Of a stretch of DNA of 64,000 nt, positions 34,896 to 46,833 are shown piece after piece. The number at the start of each line of letters is the position of its first letter. Within the stretch, counting starts at the first letter, position 1. The DNA comes from Sanderia malayensis (lineage: Eukaryota > Cnidaria > Scyphozoa > Semaeostomeae > Pelagiidae): contig RQOL01000872.1 of the NCBI GenBank assembly GCA_013076295.1, forward strand, positions 1 to 64,000, read 5' to 3'. Under the pieces are notes generated by a model. It ran no database searches. It saw nothing but the letters and a program-made list of their open reading frames with translations, and was not told where the DNA came from. Position numbers and translations under genes: made by a program.

Positions 34896-37800
34896 ATGAC
34901 ATCGTCAGATAAAATTGTGAGGAGTTTTGTGAAGCCCTTGGCTTGGATTCCGGTACTAATTATAAATGCTATCATTTCATGGTCTTATTTTGCATATCTC
35001 ATCGTCTTTGGGTTCGGTAAGTTGCTCACACTTGGCTTGTTTTCATGTCTGGTGGTTCATGATTTAGGCCCAGTGCGAGCCGTGTTTGTTTCTTGAATAT
35101 TCGATTTTTGTGCTCAGCCATCCTTGTTTCTTTTTCTTAGGAGCTGTGCAAAATGTGGCTGAAAGAGGTAAGCAATAATATGTGCAGATTTTAGGACAGA
35201 GTAAATGCAGAATTGCTGAGTTTATTGTGTTGTTTGACGAGGCAACTTAATCTTCTTAAAACAAGTAAAACAAGGAACGATTTCTATAGCGCCGGGCGCT
35301 ATTAAATATTCGCAATTGGTGGCGCTTACTAGAGGGCGCTTATTAGAGGGGGTATTCATAGTAAAAATTTACATCGAGCATCTTCAAAAAAAACAATAAC
35401 ATAAAATGATATTTTTAAATATAATGACAAACTTTCTTAAACTATTTATTTGCTGATAAAAAAGAATGATTCTATTCACATTTTACGCTATTATTAACCA
35501 AACAGCGAAAATAAAATTATTAACGCCTGGCGTTAATAAGCTATTCACACTTTTGATTTAGGGGGCGCTATGGGGGGGGGATAGGGGGGGCTTAATAGAA
35601 ATACGTATAATATCGATGATTTGCGCTGGTGCACTAAAAACCGATTTTTAGATGATAGCTATTTGTAAAAGTCTGCAATATTTTTCTTGTGTTTCATAGT
35701 TTTCCAGGTGTTTCATAAAGTCGTGGCAGTGTTCCAAGACAGAAGGAATTGCATTAAAAACACATTTTTATAAAACACCAACAAAATAACAGATTACAAT
35801 TGTTAAAAATAGGTTGCAGGCGCTATAGACTTACAAAAGTGAAACAATTATAGAAACGATCCATAATTTAAAGAGTAATTAAATCGCAACAAAATATCTG
35901 ATAACACATTTATGAAAACAATTATATTTCTCTGACTGATTTGAAACAATTAAAATCGTTGCCAATTTCTTCGAATTCGTTGGCATCCAAATGGCATGAT
36001 GACAGGAATTTCTCCACTGACTCAGGCCAAGGTCAAAGTGCATTCAGTGTACTAAGGCACTATGATCTTCGGCGTAGATACATACATTTGCTCAGCCTTG
36101 GCGTAAGCCTACTGACGTGAGATTATGACTTTAAGATTTAATTGAATACTAATCACAACACAATGGGATTATTGCTAGTTTTCGCGTAATTTTAAATTTT
36201 ACTGGCGTAATCTTCGGCGTGGAAAGTACATGGAATACACTCTTGTTTGTGACTCACACTCCAGTGATGCTTATGATATTTGGTTATTTCTCGTTTCGTT
36301 CGTTGCTAGTCTTTGGCAACTGATCTTTCGATGTTAGTCTGTAACATCAATCAAATACCAAATATAAAAGTTAAGTCTCTGATATTAATTATTATTTCAA
36401 AACCAAAAACACAAGCCTGCAACCACTGCCAGTAGACTCTAAGTAATAGGCCAATGAGAAATTAAAGAGTTTGGGTGTCACTCTCATTTCGTGTTTTCAA
36501 ATTAAGTTTGAGGATTATTCTCTATTTCTTTTCGCCTACAAACACCTAAACCAATAAATTCTTTCACGCACGAAGAACTAAAAGAAGAGAAGAAGACTCA
36601 CCTCCTCGGAAGACATTTCTTTTCACTTTTGTAAAGTTTGCTTTGCTTTCTGCACAAGATTTATGCTAAATTATTTAACATAAATAATTATCAAGCTTCA
36701 ATTTTATTGGCTTGAAAAACTATCCCCAATTTTTCAACATTTACTTCAAACCTGCATTCCAATGTAGAGTACAGTACTTGCATAATCTATCTTCCAATCA
36801 GATGTCTACAATTAGCAATTGGTTCACTGATTTCGTCGAGCTCATTTTAAAGCTTTGCTGCTTACAGCGCAAATCAACTAACCAACCACGGATCCGCCTT
36901 TCCGCGGTGTTGACACCCGCTTATATCAAACTTGTATGTTTGTTATTGTTAACGCTATCTCTTTGTGCATTTCCAGTCAATGCAAAGATGTTTATAGAAG
37001 TGGACTTTAAGCAGTCTAGTTGAGAAATGAGATACAACAGTAAAATGTGCCAGTAATGAGAAATAATTTTGATAATCATTTCATTCAGATTGAGGAACTA
37101 TTAATGTTTATATTTTTATTTGCAGTTGTCTATCTGTGCCTGTTTCATCCAATTTTCTTTGTATTTCTCGTTTCTTACTGGAGGACGATCCTGTGCAGTC
37201 CTGGGCAGGTCCCAGCACAAGTAATGTAGCATGCAATTTTTACATTTTATTTCTTTACATCTTTCTTTTTCGTATCATTATCATACACCTCAGTGTGTGG
37301 GAACATACACAAGGGAACAGAAGGCCAGCTCAAAATATATACATAAGTTAAAGCCCAGTATGGAAAGTATGGCAGGTTCACACCTGACATATTTTTTGTA
37401 AATTGTGACTGCCCACTTGATAAAGTGGGTGTGTCCAAAACATAAGGACATGGTCTGGGTGACTTCACACCTCCTGAGACCAATGTTTCAGCAATTTGTC
37501 ATGAGGGGAAATCTGCACCATCCCACGAAGCACAAAAATTTTTTTTACGACTGTGAGTGGAGGAGTAGTCCTACTTTCAAGTGCAAGTTTCCATCCTAAA
37601 TTTGCGAGTTACTGCGAACAAATACAAACTTGGCAACCTAGGATATGAGTATATAAAGTTCATATTGCACACATGAAGTACATATTTGTTGCATTGCACA
37701 CTTGCACACTTGGGATTTTAGGCTGCACACCTGAGATCTTGGCGAAAATTGACATACTTTCCATACCGGGTTAAAGCTAGTTAATTAAAGTAAGTTAGTT

Positions 37801-40800
37801 AAACTAGTTTGGTAGCCAATGTCATTTGTATGTCACTCAAAATTCTTGACATACAGTTTCAATATTTTATCTTTATTAACTGATAAAATTGTTTTTGTAG
37901 TTTTATCTCTCAGTGGAAGATAAAGAGCGATATGATAATGCAGTGAGTGCTGATTCTTATTCTTATCCCAAATACTTGTGAAGATGATACGTTACATTGC
38001 TGCAGATTACCATAAATCCTCAATTAAACCCCCATCTTCGAATAAGCCCCTGTCGAATAAGCCCCCCTCAAATTATTTTTTGCAAAATAAGCCCCCACTC
38101 TCAAATAAGCCCCCATGGGGGATTATTCGAGTTTAGCAGAAGTCAAATAACCGGATGAAATGTAAATCATAAGTTTATAGGATGACTTTTGGATAACTTT
38201 TGATAAAACTTCATAACTTTTTATTTGAAAACTTTAGTGATTGTTTGTTAATTTAGTGTAAATACATTAATTCTATTTTTTGACGGACTTTGTTCTTGTT
38301 TTTTTCAACATACTTTGACATATATGTTGCAACAAAAACATCTTGACAATTTTTGCCCATACAGAATAAGCCCCCATCGAATAAGTCCCCCTCGAATAGG
38401 CCCTAACCCTAAAATATTTTTGCAAAATAAGCCCCTGGGTGGCTTAATCAAGGATTTACGGTAATCAAACACCAGTAGGAAGTGTTTGACAACACATTAA
38501 TGAAATCAATTCAATTAATTTTAATTAAATTGAATTGATTTCGTTCTTTTTTGAAGGCAAAATATTAACAATTTAGAAAACATTTGCCATTTTGTCTTTC
38601 TGTAATCAATACAATAAAACTTTTGCTCATAATATTCACAATAATTAAGCATTGTGATATGTCTTACTTTGGGTGTTGTCTCTGCCAGAAAATTAGGCAG
38701 CATTTGATTATTGTTAATACATGAACTGTAATATAACATATATTTTAAAATGATTCTAATCATCATTTGCATGAATGTAAAGCTTCTACTAACAGATATA
38801 TATTTGTCATAATTTAAAGGAGAATCCACAAGCAGTTATTGATGAGCTGGCTGTAAACTTGCCAGTTGTTACAAGAGGAGTCAATGGAGGTGAGTTCCTG
38901 TCTGCACGAGCTAAGTTTCTTATAAAAAATCATATCTGTGTGTAGATTGCGTTGGCAGGGAATTATTAGTTGCAGCTACGATTGTATGCACAACAGTCAG
39001 TGTGTTATTACAAGGGAATGCTTGATGACATTTTGTTAATCTGCTTAACTCTTATTTATTTTCTGGTATTTTTTATTCCCGCGTGGAGCCGCTAATGAAT
39101 TGCGCCATGCCTCATTTGATTTCATTTTGGTTCATTTGAGCTTGTAGCAAATAGTTGATCAGAGTCTTAAGTCTTGATAAGAGTCTTTTATTGTTAATTA
39201 AAAATGATCGGTTGTGCAAAAAATCGTTTATTGGCTTGTTATAAATTGTGGCGTTTTAATTATAATTTACGTATATTTAATTTTTGTTATTATTTACGTG
39301 CGTTTCTTCGCTTTCAGGTGCTCGATTTTGCGAAATCTGTCAGTGCATTAAACCAGATCGTTGTCATCATTGTTCAATGTGTAACAGGTGAGTTGTCAGT
39401 CATTTATTTTGTTACTTTAAGGTTCATGCTGCAGTGCAGTCAAATCAAACTGCAACGAAGTGGCAGAGAAGGGGTCCAGTTAAGACTTGTTACAAATGGC
39501 TTCGAAAATGCCAGGTACAAAAATGTTGCTACCAGTGCGTGGAAGCAATGTGAAGGTTATGGTGTTGACAACGCCCGCTAAAAATTCAAAATCGAGACAT
39601 TTTCAGTCATGTGAAATATTGAAAGTAGCTAGGACTTCTTGCGCAAATCAGACAACGAACGAGTTTTTACACAGTGAACTATTTCCTGATACGGAACAAG
39701 CTGAGTTTGAGGCATTGAGAAATTTCGATTTGCGTCTCAAATTTTATTTCTTTGTTTTCCTTGCTTGCTGCCTTTTTTGCCATTATGTCAACCCTACCTG
39801 TTTTTCAAGGCACCTGCCATCAATTTTCATTTTACCTTCTGTTGATCTTCTTAATTGTAATATCAAATTCTGCTCTATCTCCTGAAATGCTTTACCTGGT
39901 TTCCACGACTGCATAACCCTTTTTTCTGCTGCTAATTCCGTTCTTTTTATTGACTATCGTCTCGTCAAACGCATCTCTGCTTACCAAAATATTCCTTTTC
40001 TGCACAGATTAATAGCACTGCATTCAGCATCAAGGATTTAAAAATTACAGTCAAATCTGCACAGCTCGAACTCGTGTAATTTGATCTCTATCTAATTTGA
40101 ACGAACTTCGCCGTCCCTTCAAGGATCACTACACTTTTTTTTTTAATAAGCAACCGCTCAATAAGCAACTAGGGCCGGATTGATCTAACATTAAGCAACT
40201 CGAGGGCTCAATTGAATTACTGTTAGCAACTAAGAATTCAAACATCATTTATTTTAAAATGCTAAAACTGGGCACGAATGTTCACTGTGTTGTTGAAGTT
40301 CTTGACCAACACGTTTACACTTACTGTCTCTTAAGTTTTGTGTTGTAGGCGTTACAGTTGATGATTTTGACCCACGAACTTAGGAATGGTACCCTGGGGA
40401 CAGGAGAGCTGTTATAGGCAAAAATTTTAAGCAACTTTTAAGCAACTTTGAGGGCTAAATATCCAAAATTTTAAGCAACTTTCAAGGCTGGACCAAAGTC
40501 TAGTTGCTTATTAAAAAAAAGTGTAATGAACGAATTCTTATCAAACAAATCTCTGTAATTCGAACTTTTTGAAACTCGAACATTTTCACGCTTCCCCAGT
40601 GTGCTCGAACTAGACAGAGATGACTGTATTCGTTTTAAAAGTGCGGCACTAGTTTGGCTTATCCATATATTTTCAAAAAATGTGTTTAAAAATGTTGACT
40701 GCCAGTGTAAAATTTAATCTTGTTTCTTCTATCATAGTATATATACCGATATATACCCTGTTTTGAATAGGTATATTTTCATATAAGAAACGAATCAGGC

Positions 40801-41112
40801 TATTTTCGTGAAATTGGTTTCTTAAAGACAGGACTTTACTGTATCACATTGGGTTATGAATACTGAGTGATCATATTTTGTGTTTCAGTTGCATTTTGAA
40901 GATGGATCATCATTGCCCCTGGGTTAATAATTGTGTTGGCTATGCGAATTACAAGTATTTCTTCCTATTTCTCCTGCATGGAATCCTGTACACACTTTAC
41001 GTCACGCTGACTACATTCAAGTTCTTCTTAAAGTTTTGGGGGGTAAGTTTTCTCGAATATTCTGTCCGTAACTACTTTGTCCGTATAGTCACAAGTTTTG
41101 GCTTTGCAGGAT

Positions 41113-41163
<51 letters not shown>

Positions 41164-42705
41164 ATATTAATCATAATTAACGCATTGGATATATACAACT
41201 TGTAAACGGGAAATTGGGATTTTTTAGGCCGCTTTCAGTCAATCATGCCAGTTTTAGATCTCTTTACCCGGGAACTACTTACCAGGCCAAAAAAATTTAA
41301 AAATTTAAACCAGGATGTTCGCATCGATAGTTGTATTCAAAGAAACAAATTTACTCTTTAAACACTTTGGCGTTCGAATCTCTAGTTTTAGTCAATGTGA
41401 AAAGCCGTAGGGACACTTCAAACTCTTCTATACAATTACTTTCCTCTTATTTTTTGTAGTCTGGTTCGCCGCAAGTTGACAGCAGTTTGCATGTGCTGTT
41501 CCTGTTCTTCATAGGAGCAATGTTTTTCGTCAGTTTATGGACTTTATTCGGTTATCATATATACCTTGCCTTTTGCAATCGTTCTACCCTGGAATCTTTT
41601 CGGCCGCCGATTTTCGTCAACAACGGATCCGACAAGAATGGCTTCAATATTGGCAAAATCAACAATTTCAAGCAGATTTTCGGCAACAACAAATGGCTCT
41701 GGTTCATTCCAATTTACACCACGTATGTCTTTTATATTTCATTGATTTTTATCTGCTTTAGTGTCATGCGAATTTATTGTCAGTAAACTGCGTTTATACA
41801 GTAAAATGCAGCTTTGAACAACGTAGCTTTATCTGTTTCTGCTTCACAAAAGCCCTGTTCAAATGCTTAGAACATTTCACTAAACATCAATGTTCCATTA
41901 GCGTTGAAAATCATGGGAATATTTTGTCTTGTGGATGCATTGCTTTTGGCATTAAGGGCAGTTCAAATTACTCTGGTAATTGTAGTTTTCATCAATTAAA
42001 TAGGTGATTTCTAAGCCTGAATATGGTATTCGGTGACGGAGCCGTGCCTCTCTCATGTGACGGAGCCGTGTCTCTTTTTCGAAACTATAAATTTACAATT
42101 TACAATTCGTTCGCACTATTGAACGAGACACGTAAAATTCAGTCAAAATTTAGTCATTTAGAATTTTATACATTCCAGACTTGGTACTGGATGTGAATAT
42201 CAAACTCGTGAGCAATTCAGTCATAATGTTTAACCATAGGTAATAAGTTTATTTATTATTACGTATAGTCATTCCACCCCTGCCAGCAATGTGATTACCA
42301 CAATTGTTGTCTCGGCCATAGCTGTTTAGAAACACGTCAATTAGCAGCGATTGAAGCAGGTATTTTCCTCTTAGGCTTGGCAATGGCTACACATACCCGA
42401 CTGGCCGAACACAGGGAGCAGAATCACAAGGCCTTTTGAATAGTGTAGCCTCGTATGATCGCAATTTGCATATTGCTTCAGAACGAGACCAGCTATTGTC
42501 AGATGATGGTGGTGACGGTGCTCATGGTGCGTATCAGGGTGGTGATGTAAAGGCTGTGCTCGGTGGTCGAGATACTGTCATTCGTGTTGACGATGGAGAC
42601 AGAGACGAAGATAGTGAACATGAAATAACCATTTACAATGACAGTAGAGTTGACCATGTTACTGTCACGATAGATGACGAACAATCAACTAGAATCGGCA
42701 TTTGA
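34896..42705 (+). CDS. ZDHHC15: DHHC palmitoyltransferase, ZDHHC2/15/20 type, nine exons
   Basis: Exons: 34896-35016, 35141-35167, 37126-37220, 37901-37942, 38820-38889, 39318-39387, 40889-41042, 41460-41722, 42375-42705. All phases fit, giving 390 residues. The enzyme transfers palmitate to protein cysteines at endomembranes. TM1 is [21 protein letters not shown]2 lies in the third exon, and the Cys-rich domain reads [20 protein letters not shown], then [20 protein letters not shown], with the DHHC catalytic Cys. After TM3-TM4 come [11 protein letters not shown], a DKNGFNIG segment and the [10 protein letters not shown]-terminal block found in ZDHHC2/15/20. The C terminus is long and acidic, with [14 protein letters not shown]. 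The start is the only ATG just before TM1. Introns carry several transposons and a 45-base A-run. The symbol is a subfamily label; ZDHHC2, 15 and 20 cannot be separated. Confidence 0.93.
35274..35862. mobile_element. Possible inverted-repeat element with GGCGCT-rich ends
   Basis: The left end GGAACGATTTCTATAGCGCC and a right end containing ATAGAAACGATCC are roughly complementary. The interior holds several GGCGCTTA and GGGCGCT words and a G-run. The ends are imperfect and no target duplication is clear. It lies in the ZDHHC intron 35168-37125; the rest of that intron shows nothing else. Confidence 0.4.
37353..37770. mobile_element. 418-bp inverted-repeat element flanked by TTAAAG
   Basis: The ends CCCAGTATGGAAAGTATG and the complement of CCCGGTATGGAAAGTATG enclose it. 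TTAAAG lies directly on both sides (37347-37352 and 37771-37776). No coding is seen. It lies in the ZDHHC intron 37221-37900. Confidence 0.75.
38008..38463. mobile_element. AAGCCCC-family inverted-repeat element, long copy
   Basis: The ends TACCATAAATCCTCAATTAA and the complement of TACCGTAAATCCTTGATTAA enclose repeated AATAAGCCCCC words. Related short copies lie at 44877 and 54981, and a fragment near 2603. It lies in a ZDHHC intron. Confidence 0.8.
38502..38542. repeat. 15-bp inverted repeat (hairpin)
   Basis: The arms GAAATCAATTCAATT and its exact complement are separated by an 11-base A/T loop. Confidence 0.7.
40048..40626. mobile_element. Pogo-like MITE interrupted by another element
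   Basis: The ends CAGTCAAATCTGCACAGC and the complement of CAGTCATCTCTGTCTAG are flanked by TA on both sides. After removing the insert at 40132-40523, the rest aligns along its length with the 185-bp element at 58588. It lies in a ZDHHC intron. Confidence 0.85.
40132..40523. mobile_element. TA-targeted MITE nested in the pogo-like element
   Basis: The ends CACTTTTTTTTTTAATAAGC and the complement of a nearly identical sequence enclose 392 bp with repeated AAGCAACT words. TA is duplicated at 40130-40131 and 40524-40525. The uninterrupted relative at 58588 has a single TA at the matching place, so the insertion site is defined. Confidence 0.88.
41117..41161. repeat. Poly-A run of 45
   Basis: A pure A homopolymer lies in the ZDHHC intron after exon 40889-41042. 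It could be a retrotransposition scar or an assembly artefact; no retroelement body is recognised next to it. Confidence 0.95.
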
Positions 42706-43833
42706 CAAATTTAATTTATTTCAATTTTGCACCTTAGCGGTTTTCTCGAACAAAATACCCAGCTATGCACATGTTTGATAGAGTTCTAGAAAACTGTTAC
42801 AATGCATGAAAAACCCAATTTCACTTCCAATAAAGTAAATGTTTGATAAGGAAGTCGTAAGAAATATGCAATATATAGAAGTTGTGGTTGGAGAAACACC
42901 GAAAGGCTCGATACTAGGGTCATTGTTTATGTCTCTCGTTAAGCAAAAAGCAAGTATTGTATAGATATCGATTATCGCTATGTTGATAAATGAAAGCACT
43001 TCTCTAGAAAACAGATAGACTCGTTACAATCAAAACACATTGACTTTTGCAGCCTTCATAGCTATACAGTGTGTTTTGTGTCTTGGTTTTTGTAGATAAA
43101 TTTCATTTTTTTCAATATCAGTCTTTCGTTTTTATAACTAGGTTTTTTGTACTTTAGATCAACAAAATAGGTTTGCTGCCGCCTGTGCATTCATCTATGT
43201 TTAAAATGTAACAGTCATATAATCATGTAATTATTATTGCCTCGATAATCTATTATTATTCTTTGCTATTCATCTTCAGAATTTAACGTGCAATTACAGA
43301 ATCATTTGATAAGGTATCACAGTGAGGGTTTCTGCAATCATTTGATATTTGATATGATATTGATATTTGATGATTGGTATTTGATAATGTCCACATTGAC
43401 TCTAATAATGGCGATTTTAGACAGCCTGCTTTAACAAATAGCAAATGTATGTGTGGATGTATGTAGGTAATGGAGGTTAAAGGTCTGGCAACTTGCAAGA
43501 AGCTGATGCAGAATGATTGCTGTTGTTGTAGAGCAATCTGTCTCAAAAGTCTATACAAATAGATTAGGTACGTTTCAAGCTGATATTTCTATTCAAAACA
43601 ATAGAAAAAGCAATATGCTATTGTATTGGAACAATGCGCCAGATGCAAAATTCACAGGTGTCCACTGTAGTTAACTAATATAGAAAATGACAACTAATTT
43701 CACGGTCAATATTAATTGCTACATTAACATTCTGTTTTCTGAGTGCATACTTGCATTGTTTATATCGTACAAAATCATTTGTGTATTTCCATTGTCATAG
43801 CTTTAACAGATTTTAAAAGTACTACATGTATTA
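42706..43833. other. Convergent gap between ZDHHC and MCTS1
   Basis: This holds both 3' ends. A degenerate half of the PIBF1-intron hairpin family (AACAATAGAAAAAGCAATATG) lies near 43595-43670. No gene is seen. Confidence 0.45.
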
Positions 43834-46591
43834 TCACCTATCCAGATGCTTCATGACCCAAAGCCCATCATTTAAATAATGCACGGTGTCAATGCCAATT
43901 CCTTTGTTCTTAGCAAGTCTGCAGAAAAGAATATTGTGTTACAACATGAAGTTTAGATGAAGTGAGTGTACAAAGTTAACTACAGCAGAATCCCGATAAC
44001 TCGAACCTTCATGGGACCGATGAAAATGGTTCGAATTAACGAATGTTCGAGTTATCGAGGGCTACAAAGTACCAGAAAAGCTTTTAAGGGGAATACAAAA
44101 TGGTTCGAGATATCTAAGGTTCGAGTTACCGGGGGTTCGAGTTATCGGGATTCTACTGTATTCGCGGGAATGATTTTGAAATGTCTTGATGTGGCATGCA
44201 GGCATACACGATTTTAAGAAATACCGTATTTACTCGAGTGAGCGCCGCCCCCGAATGAGCGCCGCAGTTATATTTTTCGTAAATGTGGCGCTTAAAATCG
44301 AAAAACCGTTAGAATCGTTAGAATCAAACAGGAAAAAAGTTGCAATTTTTAAATCAACCTCGGGAATTTATTTTCTGATAGCAAAAATATTTTACTACTA
44401 AAAGATTGTTTAAAACCTATTGGTTTTATTCAAAAATAGCAGGGTTTTAAAAAGCGCCGCCCTCGTAAGAGCGCCACCCCCGAATAAACGCCACATCAAA
44501 AATACCGGAAATTAAAAGAGCGCCGCATCGTTCATTTGAGTAAATATGGTACTGACACAATTGTGCAATTAACAAAGCAATGCTTTTCGTTAATATGGGC
44601 TGAGGAGGGTTCTGGTTGTTGATGTGGGCTTGTGACTTGAGACCCCTACACCCCCTAGAACAAACATTCTGGGTACTCAACCACCGCTTTCATAGTCGCA
44701 TAGACAGCTGAGTTGGCTCATGGCTTGGTGTTTCTGTTGCTCCCACCACTCGTAGAAGGATACCATATCATATAACGATTACCCAACTGGGATGTCAAAC
44801 CAACCCAGAATTATCCTTGATACGACAGTGAGAATGTATTGTTGATACACTGGCAGATGATAGCATCAGTCATTTCCCGTAAATCCTCGAATTAGCCCCC
44901 TGGGTGCTTATTTATTTTTGACATTTTCAGAGGGGGGCTTATTTGAGGGGGGGGGGCAATTTGAGGATTTACGGTATTAAAACAGCATAAAAATGATGGA
45001 AAACCGACAACAACTCACATGTCTTCTGATGACATTTTTGTCAACCCAACACACACTGCATGCTCTTTACCTTCTGCCATTATAGCCTAGATCTTCGTAA
45101 AGGAATTCAACAGTGACATTTTGTGAAATTTTATTGACGATGCAAGCAACAGAATCAAAAAAGGATACAACTATCTTATCTGCTTCTATTGGATTCAGTT
45201 TTGCTCCAGGAGATGTCAAACCAGGACACATAATGTTGGCACCACTTAGAATGAACTTAATTGCACCCTTGTCCACTTGTTCATGTGGCAGCATGAAAGG
45301 ATCTGAAAGGAGTGATTCATTACAAGAGACACAATTCAAGCAATCTCATGCAGAAAGGCAACAGTGGAGTAAAGATGGTGATTATTTGGGAAATGTTTCA
45401 CATACATTTATGGAGCAGTCTTAATGTTGGAATCCAGGGTCCATCTCGTTGTCTGAAGAAGAGAAGTTCTGATTTCACAGATATTATTTCTATGTGGTCA
45501 TGACTGAAAAAGAATCAAAAGGGGTTTTGTTCTGCTGATATGCGAATTAAAGCCCTAGAATTATTAAATAACCTTTTTACAGGTCACCAAAGGTATGATT
45601 AAGTGTGTGGAGTATGGCAATACATGTTTTTTATAAGAAAGTATTTTTTCAGCCCAGCTCTCAAACTTTCTCACCTACTTCTGTATTTCAGTACTAAACT
45701 TTTTAAGACTTTCTTAGAATAATTTGATCAGTTTTGTGTTACTATACATGCATGAGAAGGCTTTGTTTTTATTCACCAAACTAGAGTTTCCTTTTCGCAC
45801 TCAAACTCACATTTGCCTGGTAGGGTAATTTCCATTTGAAAACACAAGAATTTAAATTTTTCAAACCCAGTACTGAACTGGGTTTGAAAAATGTTTTATG
45901 TTTTGCTTATGTTTTAATGCTTATGTTTTACAAACCCAGTACTGAACTTTCTTAACTTTTTTATGAGCCGAACCCTACTTTCTTATAAAACAGCTTTCTT
46001 ATAAAAAAATGTGTAGGTTATCTGAAATAACAATAAAACAATAGCATAAAACAATGAAAATTGGCCCATGCACACCCAAGTTCTTTTTCTAGCAGCTGCC
46101 ATGCCATAGCCATACTCTACAGAAAAGACCACTGGGTGAAATATTTACCATTTTACTAAGACAATATTTTCCTTCTTCGGGCAAATTGTATTAATATGGT
46201 CCTGCAGTGGAGGGTAATGATCGACGATCTTTGCTCGAATTCCTCGTTGAACAGATGCTTTCAACTGAGTAACGCCAGTTATGTCATCTTTGGAAACAAA
46301 CCTAACAAAACAGGCAATTAATTTCATGTTACTCTTAATGTACACAGATATCAACAGGTATAACAGGTATAACAAACAGGATACGGCTCATAATTTATCA
46401 GCACTAAATTGAAGATCAAAACCTGGAGCTCAAAATATGATTGCTTAGTGGAGAGTGGAGGACGGAGGTTCGATTCGATCAAATTGAAGGAAGGCCTAAC
46501 TGAATTTCAGCTGATCGCTCACTTTACAATATAAATCAACGACGAAGGGGTCTAAAATAAATACCAAAACACTACCATACTTTTTAAACAT
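43834..46591 (-). CDS. MCTS1: MCTS1 (malignant T-cell-amplified sequence 1) homologue, six exons
   Basis: Exons, 5' to 3': 46591-46581, 46301-46149, 45503-45406, 45302-45169, 45086-45019, 43918-43834. The lengths sum to 549 nt, giving 182 residues; human has 181. The product binds the 40S ribosome with DENR and supports reinitiation and recycling. The N-terminal part matches MFKKF...[13 protein letters not shown]. The PUA part follows: [19 protein letters not shown], then [20 protein letters not shown] and LTSPGAKL, then [20 protein letters not shown], ending [13 protein letters not shown]. The first coding exon is only 11 nt (ATGTTTAAAAA), supported by its donor GTATGG, its phase and the MFKK start of the family. 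Reading through the exon ending at 45169 gives a false C terminus; the proper junction restores the conserved AIMAEGK. The last intron carries three transposons. Confidence 0.95.
43983..44158. mobile_element. Pogo/Tigger-like MITE with 24-bp terminal repeats
   Basis: The termini pair over 24 bp, starting CAGCAGAATCCCGATAACTC, with one mismatch, and are flanked by TA. Further GTTCGAGTTATCG repeats lie inside. It lies in the last MCTS1 intron. Confidence 0.88.
44222..44551. mobile_element. GAGCGCCGC-family inverted-repeat element
   Basis: The ends TACCGTATTTACTCGAG and the complement of TACCATATTTACTCAAA enclose 330 bp with several GAGCGCCGCC words in both arms. Similar ends occur widely in invertebrate genomes. 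It lies in the last MCTS1 intron. Confidence 0.75.
44877..44974. mobile_element. AAGCCCC-family element, short copy
   Basis: The ends CCGTAAATCCTCGAATT and the complement of CCGTAAATCCTCAAATT enclose about 98 bp. It is the third element in the last MCTS1 intron. Confidence 0.75.
45857..45891. repeat. 15-bp perfect inverted repeat
   Basis: TTTTTCAAACCCAGT and its exact complement are separated by ACTGA. A partial direct copy (CAAACCCAGTACTGAAC) follows about 60 bp later. It lies in an MCTS1 intron. Confidence 0.75.
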
Positions 46592-46833
46592 GACTATGTG
46601 ATAATAACAACTGTTCCTATTTATTTTCTTTGAGATAACTACGGCAATCTCCTGCCATGTACTGCCACTGCTCGTGTCAGGAAAATGCTGCTTTAAAAGT
46701 CAGGAGGGCTTATAAGACATGCGCGCGCAAAACATTTGCACTAAACTGATTTTGGTATGTAGTAACTATCATTAGCGCATATACACAACAACTGTACACG
46801 CGGTAGGCCTTTTCTTGTCTTATTTTTATTACG
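46592..46833. promoter_or_regulatory. Compact bidirectional promoter region of MCTS1 and MSL3
   Basis: Only 242 bp separate the two start codons, which face away from each other. Both 5' UTRs and both promoters must lie here or overlap the genes. No TATA box stands out; a GCGCGCG run lies near 46722. Confidence 0.6.

Noticed and set aside
45092..45168. MCTS1 frame running on to [11 protein letters not shown] and a stop
   Set aside because: The donor GTATCC at 45168 and the acceptor before 45086 restore the conserved [14 protein letters not shown] block, so the open extension is intronic.
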